11,187 bases of DNA, taken from the NCBI GenBank assembly GCA_014376345.1, contig JACMRS010000124.1:1-11187 (forward strand), given 5' to 3'. The number at the start of each line of letters is the position of its first letter. Position 1 is the first letter of the stretch. The translations under genes and the position numbers were made by a program. The notes under the pieces were generated by a model, which did not search any database, had not been told where the DNA came from, and saw only the letters and a list, made by a program, of their open reading frames with translations. Below, one piece after another: positions 5,197 to 11,187 of the stretch. This stretch comes from Bacteroidia bacterium. Its GTDB lineage: Bacteria > Bacteroidota > Bacteroidia > NS11-12g > UBA955.

Positions 5197-7494
5197 ATGA
5201 AGCATTTTTTGATCCTGCTATTATTATTGTCCACTTCAATATCCTTGTTTTCTCAAACCAAAGAGTTTGAAAAAGCAAGACAGTACAACCTTAAAGGCAA
5301 TTACAAAGGGGCTTTAAAGCAGATAGACAAGGCACTTGAATATCCCGATTATAAATATGATCCTGTATATTTAATCTTTAAATCGGAAATGCTTTATAAG
5401 CTTTCAAAAGATGAAGCTTATGTTAAAAAAAATCCGAATGTATTTAAAGATGCTTTGAAATATGCAGAAAAAAGTGTTCAGCACGATAGTACCGGTAGAA
5501 TCAGGAATGTCAATAAAGAGTATCTGGATGAAATAATATCCTTGAATAATAAAGAAGGAAGGGAATCTTTTGATCAGGGAAGGTATCCAAAAGCTATCAC
5601 ATCGTTTAAAAGAAGTACAGAATTTGGAGCCGATACCTTTGCAACTGTGATGCTTGGTGAAAGCTACTGGGCAGATGGCAACAAGTTAGAAGCTATCAAA
5701 TATTTTAAAACAGCCGTAAACTGGATTTATGAGGCCTATCTTGACAGCACTTCTGTAACTATGAATCCAAGATATAAAGAGCCATTCAGAAAACTGACAT
5801 CTTATTATCTTGATAAAAAATCAAATTATGATACCGCCTGGACTTATGACAGAATGGGTGTTGAGTTGTTTCCTTACGATTTGAAACTGAAGGAATACAA
5901 TTACACACTGATGCGTATTTCTACATACAATATGCGTCCTTCTCAGGAGTTTTTAAGTCTTGTTAAATTAGGACTCAGAGAATATCCTGAAGATTCATTT
6001 TTCAACGTTAAAGAAAATTCACTTTATTTTTTCCTTCTGAACAATGCCATCTCACTTAAAGAATATGGTTTTGCCGATTCTCTGGCAGAAAGTTTTGCTG
6101 AATCTAAAATTCAGAAGAGTAAGTATAAACAATTGGGGCAAATCAGGAAATATGATGTTTTTGTTTATGATAATAAAACACAAGTGTATTTTGAATGGGC
6201 AATGAATCTTCTGACATCAGGATTGACAAACGATGCTAAATTTATTTTCAGCAAATGGTCAAAGGAAGCAACAGGCAAAGGTTTTGAAAGCGCTGAGAGT
6301 TACACTATTGCAATTAAATCATTGCTTGATCAGAAGAATCTTTTCCTGATTAGAAACCTTTATGATTTTGCTGTTGCTGATTTTCCGGCAAATAAAACAT
6401 TTAAAGAAGGAAGGCGTGACTATACTAAAAGTAAAAATCTGGCATTATTAGGCTCGAATGATCTTGTAGATTTGGTGCTTTTAAATTTAACTGTTGCGGC
6501 AGATTTTCCTAAAGATGCTGAATTTAAAAGTCAATCTAAAAGATTGATGCTAATGCTTATTGACCGCTCTGCTGACAGTGGTAATTTCAAGCTGGCAAAT
6601 AAATATTTTGTGGAAGCAACAAAAAGATATCCTGAAGAAAAAGCTGCATTAAAAATACTGCAAAGGAAAATTGCCGAGCAGGATTTTATCTATAATTATG
6701 CAGGAACAAAAGTAACTTTAAAAGGAAAACCTGCACCAGGAGCACCTGAATATAACTGGAATGGTGTACCTAAAAATTGTGAACCAGGCAAAATGAGTGA
6801 AGCAATACAGTTTCGAATTATAGACAGGATAAATTATTTCAGAAGAAATTCCGGAGTTTCGGAAGAAGCTGTTTTAACAAAACAATACAATGAATATTGC
6901 GAATGGGCCGCGCTGATGTGCGAAGTAAATAAAACAATGAGTCACGAACCTGATGAAAACTGGCAATGTTTTACTCCTGCTGGTTTAGATGCACTGAAAG
7001 TTTCAATATTATCTAAAGATCAGAATCCTTCAATATCAGTTACGGCGGCAATGGGACAAAACCATAAAACAATGGGATTCAGACGCTGGATGCAATATCC
7101 TAAATCTAAATATATGGGAGTGGGTGCTGCTATAAACTATACTGCAATTTGGGCAGTAGACAATTCAGGTGAAGTTGACAGTGCAAAATATTCGGAAAAA
7201 TTTATTGGATGGCCTTATTCAGGATTTGTACCTGACATGCTTCTGTTTAAAAAATGGACTTTCTCGCTGGATAAAAACCTTGTGGGTGCATTGGTTACCA
7301 TGAAATATGCGGGTGGAGATGCAATAGAATTAGTTCAGGAAGAAATTATTAATGGTTACGGTTTGCCTACCATTGTCTGGGAACCAAAAATTACTGCAGC
7401 TGAGGCAACAGATAAGCCAATTGAAGTAACTGTAACATTGAAAAACGGTAAAGTTTATAAGTATGAGGTTAATGTATTTAAACCAAAATTGTAA
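5197..7494 (+). CDS. Secreted TPR-repeat protein with C-terminal CAP (SCP/PR1-like) domain
   Basis: A 765-residue exported protein. The signal peptide is residues 1-20 (MKHFLILLLLLSTSISLFSQ), probably cut after SQ. TPR-like helices follow: FEKARQYNLKGNYKGALKQI (24-43), then GRESFDQGRYPKAITSFKRS (121-140) and GESYWADGNKLEAIKYFKTA (154-173). Further degenerate helical repeats run to about 490. A CAP-like domain lies at about 533-660: INYFRRNSGV opening helix, H583 in MSHEP, NWQCF, and the later GFRRWMQYPKSKYMGVGAA with IWAVD. In CAP proteins the late motif usually reads G-H-R-R-W; here the His is Phe628, although H623 lies close by. A small beta-rich tail (690-765) ends the protein. No neighbour shares its strand within an operon. 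TPRs suggest protein binding in the periplasm or at the surface. CAP domains have varied roles, so no enzymatic activity is claimed. The DNA composition is like that of the genome's core genes. Confidence 0.8.
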   Translation: MKHFLILLLLLSTSISLFSQTKEFEKARQYNLKGNYKGALKQIDKALEYPDYKYDPVYLIFKSEMLYKLSKDEAYVKKNPNVFKDALKYAEKSVQHDSTGRIRNVNKEYLDEIISLNNKEGRESFDQGRYPKAITSFKRSTEFGADTFATVMLGESYWADGNKLEAIKYFKTAVNWIYEAYLDSTSVTMNPRYKEPFRKLTSYYLDKKSNYDTAWTYDRMGVELFPYDLKLKEYNYTLMRISTYNMRPSQEFLSLVKLGLREYPEDSFFNVKENSLYFFLLNNAISLKEYGFADSLAESFAESKIQKSKYKQLGQIRKYDVFVYDNKTQVYFEWAMNLLTSGLTNDAKFIFSKWSKEATGKGFESAESYTIAIKSLLDQKNLFLIRNLYDFAVADFPANKTFKEGRRDYTKSKNLALLGSNDLVDLVLLNLTVAADFPKDAEFKSQSKRLMLMLIDRSADSGNFKLANKYFVEATKRYPEEKAALKILQRKIAEQDFIYNYAGTKVTLKGKPAPGAPEYNWNGVPKNCEPGKMSEAIQFRIIDRINYFRRNSGVSEEAVLTKQYNEYCEWAALMCEVNKTMSHEPDENWQCFTPAGLDALKVSILSKDQNPSISVTAAMGQNHKTMGFRRWMQYPKSKYMGVGAAINYTAIWAVDNSGEVDSAKYSEKFIGWPYSGFVPDMLLFKKWTFSLDKNLVGALVTMKYAGGDAIELVQEEIINGYGLPTIVWEPKITAAEATDKPIEVTVTLKNGKVYKYEVNVFKPKL

Positions 7495-8145
7495 TTACTG
7501 AAAAATTGCACTGCCAATTCTTACAATGGTACTGCCTTCAGCAATTGCTAATTTATAATCCCCACTCATTCCCATCGAAATTTCTTTAAACTCAGTATTA
7601 TTGCTGAAATAATCTGATTTTAAACTGTCAAAATGATTTTTAAGAGCACGAAATTGCCCGGTAACAGTAGCATCATTGCCATCAAGTTCAGCCATTCCCA
7701 TAACCCCGGTCCAGATTATACCTGCAAGATTCAAAGCATTAGAATCTATAGATTGTATCAGTTCATTGTAATCAAATCCTGATTTGGTGTCTTCATTGGT
7801 AAGTTTGATTTGCAAAAGACAATTTATTTTTCTGTTGTTTTTAACAACTTCCTCACTGATAATTTCAGCAAGTTTAACTGAATCTACAGACTGAATAGTA
7901 TTAATGAATGGCGCAATCTGCTTAACTTTATTACTTTGCAGGTGACCAATTAAATGCCATTCAATATCAGACGGAAGGTTATGCAATCTTTCAAGCAAAG
8001 GCTGAACTCTGTTTTCTGCAAAAGCCCTCTGACCTGTCTCATAAGCTTCCATAATTTCAGTTTCAGTGCGGAACTTTGAAACTACAATAAGTTTTATCTT
8101 TTCACCAATTTCTTTCTTAATGGCGGGAATGTTAGCTGCAATCAT
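7495..8145 (-). CDS. yggS: YggS/PLPBP-family pyridoxal phosphate-binding protein
   Basis: Cytoplasmic alanine-racemase-fold protein that binds PLP and keeps vitamin B6 and amino-acid pools in balance; it is not known to be an enzyme. From the ATG at 8145 it has 216 residues. K24 in LIVVSKFR is the PLP lysine; GQRAFAENRVQ, WHLIGHLQSNKVK, the KSGF segment and C-terminal SMGMSGDYKLAIAEGST plus VRIGSAIF (PLP phosphate and ring contacts) are all present. A longer reading from the ATG at 8247 would add 34 residues, but these lie opposite the signal peptide of the divergent lipoprotein and do not look like family sequence, so the 8145 start is preferred. The stop TAA abuts the stop of the opposite TPR-CAP gene (TAATTA at 7492-7497). 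Bacteroidota often keep yggS among housekeeping genes, as here. Confidence 0.95.
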   Translation of the reverse strand: MIAANIPAIKKEIGEKIKLIVVSKFRTETEIMEAYETGQRAFAENRVQPLLERLHNLPSDIEWHLIGHLQSNKVKQIAPFINTIQSVDSVKLAEIISEEVVKNNRKINCLLQIKLTNEDTKSGFDYNELIQSIDSNALNLAGIIWTGVMGMAELDGNDATVTGQFRALKNHFDSLKSDYFSNNTEFKEISMGMSGDYKLAIAEGSTIVRIGSAIFQ

Positions 8146-8153
8146 TAATTTTG
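8146..8153 (+). promoter_or_regulatory. TAATTTTG, candidate -7 box for the lipoprotein-mutS2 operon
   Basis: Exact match to the Bacteroidota -7 consensus TAnnTTTG, directly beside the yggS ATG. It would start transcription near 8158-8162, just before the candidate lipoprotein start at 8174. No clear TTG -33 element is visible at the expected distance, so support is positional. Confidence 0.4.
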
Positions 8154-8173
8154 TGTTTTTAAAGAAATAGAAT

Positions 8174-8566
8174 CTGCGCAAAATTAATTCAAATACCCGT
8201 GGTTTAATCATTCTTCTTGCTATTTCGGCATTAAGTGCCTGTGGCAATAAAATAAAGGAAGTTGCAAGTAAGCCATCTTGGGTAATTCCGGAAAAAGAAA
8301 TGGTAGATATACTGACTGATCTCAGTATTGCAAATGCTTCGTCATTTGCTGCCGAGGGGCCACAATCTCACGACAAGAAATCAGATTATTTATTTATTTA
8401 CAAAAAGCACAAAACCAACGACAGCTTATTCAGAAAAAGCTCGGAATATTATTCAGGTTATCCTGAAGTTTACGAAAATATCTATGAACGTTTAGTTGAC
8501 AATCTAAGTGAAATGCAGGCCAACAATGCAAAAATCAGCACCGACACATTATCCGGCAAACCTTGA
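8174..8566 (+). CDS. DUF4296 lipoprotein with a probable non-ATG start (CTG)
   Basis: A 130-residue predicted lipoprotein. The frame is open from just after a TAG at 8168-8170. Read from CTG 8174 it gives (M)RKINSNTRG, then LIILLAISALSAC: a positive n-region, hydrophobic core and lipobox L20-S21-A22-C23. The DUF4296 pattern follows: PEKEMVDILTDLSIANA (39-55), SLFRKSSEYYSGYPEVYENI (81-100) and ERLVDNL. The first ATG is at 8300, inside the conserved KEMVDIL helix, and using it would discard the whole signal peptide. No ATG, GTG or TTG exists in frame between 8171 and 8300. CTG 8174 is the best candidate and ATT 8183 a second. A lost start codon is the alternative, but the intact frame argues against decay. 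The gene overlaps mutS2 by 41 bases and probably heads its operon. Family function is unknown. Confidence 0.75.
   Translation: MRKINSNTRGLIILLAISALSACGNKIKEVASKPSWVIPEKEMVDILTDLSIANASSFAAEGPQSHDKKSDYLFIYKKHKTNDSLFRKSSEYYSGYPEVYENIYERLVDNLSEMQANNAKISTDTLSGKP
8179..8186 (-). promoter_or_regulatory. TAATTTTG (minus strand), candidate -7 box for yggS
   Basis: On the minus strand this octamer is identical to the plus-strand box at 8146-8153 and matches TAnnTTTG. It would start transcription near 8172, leaving about 27 untranslated bases before the yggS ATG at 8145. It lies inside the first codons of the lipoprotein gene. No clear -33 TTG is seen. Confidence 0.4.
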
Positions 8567-10958
8567 GGAGAAGCTCGGCTTCGATAAAGTAAAAGCCTTC
8601 GTTTCTTCATCTTGTAGTACCGATTTGGGGAAGTCATTTTCTGAAAAAATCCGTTTTAGTACTGAAATGGATAAAATCTCTGAATGGCTAAAACAAACCG
8701 ATGACATGCAAAGACTGATGGGGTCTGGCTTTTATCTTCAACTTCCACAAGACCTGCTTGAACATTTGCAACAATTAAATGCACTCACTGTAGATGGTTT
8801 GTTTCTTTATGAAGATCAGTTGTATTCACTTAAATCTTTACTGATTTCAATTACTGTAACCGTTAAAGCAATAGCAAATGATCCTGAACTTTATCCAGCT
8901 CTTTTCAGAATAATTGAAGACATTCAACCTCTGGATGACTGTATTAAAATTATTGATGGCGTACTTGATAAAGAAGGTAAACTTCGCTTCGATGCTTCAC
9001 CGGAATTAAAGAAAATAAGTCAGGGCATTCAGCAGAAAGAAAAAGATGTCCGAAGACTGCTTACTGCAAAGTTTGAATATGCGAGAAAGCAAGGCTGGGC
9101 TGGGGATACCGGTATTACAATCAGAAATGAAAGACTTGTTATTCCTGTTATTGCTGAACACAAAAGAAAGATCCCGGGTTTTGTTCATGATGATTCTCAA
9201 TCGGGTAAATTTTTATACATCGAACCGGTAGAATGTCTTGAAGAAAACAATCTGCTTAAGGAGCTTTATATCGAAAGAAAAAAAGAAGCTGAGCGAATAT
9301 TGAGAGAAGTGGCAAGACAGCTTTCTCCTCATTATCAGAATATTACTTTCTCGATCAGACGTATGGGATTGCTTGATTTTATCAGCGCCAAAGCAAGGTT
9401 TTCTTTGCAGACAATTTCAATAGTTCCGGATTTAAATGAAGATGCTGAAGGTTTAATATTACAGGCAGCAAGACACCCAGTTTTGTTTCTTCAAATGAGC
9501 AGACAAAATTTACAGGTTGTTCCTCTCGATATTGAACTTAATGAATTGCAAAGGTGCATCGTGGTATCAGGTCCGAATGCCGGTGGTAAATCGATTACCC
9601 TTAAAACAGTCGGACTTCTGCAATATATGCTTCAGTGCGGTTTCCCTGTTCCTGCAAAAAATGGAACAGCAATGAGATTGTTCAGCAGTATTTTTATTGA
9701 CATTGGAGACAACCAGTCTATTGAACAGAATTTAAGTTCATACAGTTCACATTTAAAAAGTATGAAGCATTTTATAAATAATGCAAATGAAGACACTTTG
9801 TTTTTAATTGATGAGTTGGGTACAGGAACAGATCCTTTATTGGGTGCACCTATGGCAGAGGCTATTCTTGAAACACTTTTTGCAACAGGTGCTTATGGAA
9901 TTGTTACCACGCACTTTAGTAATCTGAAAACATTTGCATCCAATACAGAAGGCATGGTAAATGCCGGAATGGCTTATGATTTAGAGCATCTGGAGCCCTT
10001 GTACAGACTTCAGGTTGGAGTTCCCGGCAGTTCGTTTACTTTTGAGGTAGCAAAGAAAATAGGACTCAATAAAAAGGTTTTAAACCTGGCTTTAGAAAAG
10101 AATAAAAGTAACGAGTTTCTTGATCTTGAAAATCTTTTATCCGAAACAGAAAGATCTAAAAATGAAACTGAATCATTAAAACAAAGATTAAAGGAAAAGG
10201 AAAGTTATTTCAATGATCTGATAAGCGAATATGAAAAACTGAAAGTTGATATTCTTGGTAACAGGAAGAAAATAATTTCTGATGCCAATTTAAAAGCATT
10301 ACAGCTTGTATCAGATGCCAACAAAGATATTGAGCGTACCATAAAAGAAATAAAAGAAAATAAAGCGGATAAGGAAAAAACAAAAGAAGTTCGCGAGAAG
10401 CTTAATGTTAAAGCAAAAAAAATTACCGAACTTTTGAAAAAAGAAGAAGTGGCTGCTGAAGAAATTATTGAAGAATCGGTTGCTAAATTCAAATTAAAAC
10501 CGGTTGTTTTCATTCCCGGTATGTTGGTTCAGATAAAAGAATCTACATCAAAAGGTGAAATTCTGGAGTTAAATAAAAGTAAGGCTTTGGTGCTGTTTGG
10601 CATTATGCAAACCTGGGTTAAATTGACAGATATTGAGCCATATTCGGGTAGTAACAGACAGGAAAAAAAGCAAGCTAAAGAATATTCTGATGCTATGTTT
10701 AATAAAAAAACATTGTTTAGCACCGACCTTGATATCCGCGGAGAGCGCGGCGATGCAGCTATGCAGAAAGTAACTGAATGGCTGGATGACGCCCACATGC
10801 TTGGTTATTCCAAATTGAAAATTATTCACGGAAGAGGAACCGGTATTTTGCGCAGACTAATGACAGATAAATTGAAGTCGCTGAATTATGTCAGTGGATG
10901 GCAATCTGAGAGTGAACAATTTGGAGGCGATGGTGTTACTTTAATTGAATTAAAATAG
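8526..10958 (+). CDS. mutS2: Endonuclease MutS2 (MutS-family ATPase with Smr domain)
   Basis: DNA- and ribosome-associated MutS paralogue without the mismatch-recognition domain; in other bacteria it suppresses homologous recombination or rescues stalled ribosomes. Numbered from the ATG at 8508: YPANLEEKLGFDKVKAFV (15-32) is the usual family start; a core/clamp region runs to about 345. The ATPase has Walker A GPNAGGKS (355-362), the EQNLSSYSSH signature (406-415), Walker B LFLIDE (431-436) and H-loop TTHF (467-470). A long coiled coil (about 535-650), a small beta domain (GMLVQIKESTSKGEILEL, 671-688) and a C-terminal Smr nuclease domain with LDIRG (741-745) and HGRGTG (774-779) follow. Full length, nothing missing. 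The start at 8526 is preferred over 8508 because AGG lies seven bases upstream and six poorly conserved residues are dropped. It overlaps the lipoprotein gene and is followed one base later by an amidohydrolase gene. Confidence 0.96.
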   Translation: MQKSAPTHYPANLEEKLGFDKVKAFVSSSCSTDLGKSFSEKIRFSTEMDKISEWLKQTDDMQRLMGSGFYLQLPQDLLEHLQQLNALTVDGLFLYEDQLYSLKSLLISITVTVKAIANDPELYPALFRIIEDIQPLDDCIKIIDGVLDKEGKLRFDASPELKKISQGIQQKEKDVRRLLTAKFEYARKQGWAGDTGITIRNERLVIPVIAEHKRKIPGFVHDDSQSGKFLYIEPVECLEENNLLKELYIERKKEAERILREVARQLSPHYQNITFSIRRMGLLDFISAKARFSLQTISIVPDLNEDAEGLILQAARHPVLFLQMSRQNLQVVPLDIELNELQRCIVVSGPNAGGKSITLKTVGLLQYMLQCGFPVPAKNGTAMRLFSSIFIDIGDNQSIEQNLSSYSSHLKSMKHFINNANEDTLFLIDELGTGTDPLLGAPMAEAILETLFATGAYGIVTTHFSNLKTFASNTEGMVNAGMAYDLEHLEPLYRLQVGVPGSSFTFEVAKKIGLNKKVLNLALEKNKSNEFLDLENLLSETERSKNETESLKQRLKEKESYFNDLISEYEKLKVDILGNRKKIISDANLKALQLVSDANKDIERTIKEIKENKADKEKTKEVREKLNVKAKKITELLKKEEVAAEEIIEESVAKFKLKPVVFIPGMLVQIKESTSKGEILELNKSKALVLFGIMQTWVKLTDIEPYSGSNRQEKKQAKEYSDAMFNKKTLFSTDLDIRGERGDAAMQKVTEWLDDAHMLGYSKLKIIHGRGTGILRRLMTDKLKSLNYVSGWQSESEQFGGDGVTLIELK

Positions 10959-10959
10959 A

Positions 10960-11187
10960 ATGAAGTGTTTAATAGTTTTAATTTTTTGCAGTTTTTGCTT
11001 TTCTTTAAATGCTCAGAAGAAAAAAGCTGATGCAATTTATTACAATGGTGTTGTTTATAGTGTAGATGATTCTTCATCTATGCAGCAGGCTTTTGCAATA
11101 AAAGATGGAAAATTTTTAGAAGTTGGCTCAACAAGTTTTATCCTTTCCAAATATGAATCTACAATAAAAATTAATTTGAAAAAAAAA
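10960..11187 (+). CDS. Secreted amidohydrolase, YtcJ-like, 3'-truncated by the window edge
   Basis: The first 76 codons of an amidohydrolase-superfamily protein, starting one base after the mutS2 stop. A signal peptide (MKCLIVLIFCSFCFSLNAQ, 1-19) precedes the N-terminal beta sandwich: ADAIYYNGVVYSVDD (23-37), AFAIKDGKFLEVGS (44-57), FILSKYES (60-67) and IKINLKKK, where the family normally reads D-L-K-G-K before the P-G-F-I-D-x-H metal site. The metal-binding part lies beyond the window, so the substrate and activity cannot be judged. Tight spacing suggests translation together with mutS2. The sequence stops in an A9 run at 11179-11187, which could be a contig end or a normal Lys-Lys-Lys stretch. 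Confidence 0.75.
   Translation, partial: MKCLIVLIFCSFCFSLNAQKKKADAIYYNGVVYSVDDSSSMQQAFAIKDGKFLEVGSTSFILSKYESTIKINLKKK

Noticed and set aside
8146..8247. N-terminal extension of the YggS-family protein to the ATG at 8247
   Set aside because: The 34 extra residues lie opposite the lipoprotein signal peptide and do not resemble the family N-terminus; the ATG at 8145 gives the normal start.
10205..10829. Several minus-strand open frames within mutS2
   Set aside because: They are shadows of the coiled-coil and Smr coding region of a full-length MutS2.

Overview
The window looks like chromosomal DNA of a Bacteroidota bacterium, probably of the Chitinophagales/Sphingobacteriales type. Evidence for this is AT-rich coding DNA, almost no Shine-Dalgarno sequences, a Bacteroidota-type ECF sigma / FecR anti-sigma (FecR plus DUF4974) pair, an STN-domain outer-membrane protein, a DUF4296 lipoprotein and TAnnTTTG-type -7 promoter boxes. 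No rRNA, tRNA, CRISPR array or insertion sequence was seen.

Layout. (1) 1-476, plus strand: the C-terminal part of a short-chain dehydrogenase whose catalytic Ser and Tyr appear to be replaced. (2) 477-4111, minus strand: a three-gene cell-surface signalling operon read as ECF sigma factor, FecR-like anti-sigma, then an STN + carboxypeptidase-regulatory-like protein carrying eleven 14-16-residue repeats and a probable outer-membrane barrel end. The last protein stands where a TonB-dependent receptor would normally be. The decamer AATAGGGGTA lies upstream of both the sigma gene and the STN gene and is a candidate promoter element for the sigma factor. (3) 4388-5028, plus strand: a very AT-rich two-gene module, a HicB-like antitoxin followed directly by a HicA-like toxin gene broken by what looks like loss of one A in an A run. 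(4) 5197-7494, plus strand: a large secreted TPR + CAP-domain protein. (5) 7495-8145, minus strand: a YggS/PLPBP-family PLP-binding protein. (6) About 8174-11187, plus strand: a tightly packed set of a DUF4296 lipoprotein with no ATG/GTG/TTG start codon, the DNA-binding ATPase MutS2, and the first 76 codons of a secreted YtcJ-like amidohydrolase.

How the parts fit. The clearest working unit is the sigma/FecR/STN operon. By analogy with FecIRA-type systems, the STN domain of the outer-membrane protein would contact the periplasmic C-terminus of FecR, which controls release of the sigma factor. What is unusual is that the outer-membrane partner has no TonB plug or 22-strand barrel and instead carries a repeat region, so the signal sensed may not be an imported nutrient. 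The yggS/lipoprotein divergent start region is extremely compact, with two identical TAATTTTG boxes facing each other. Both convergent gene pairs in the window end with stop codons that touch exactly (474-479 and 7492-7497), leaving no room for an intergenic terminator.
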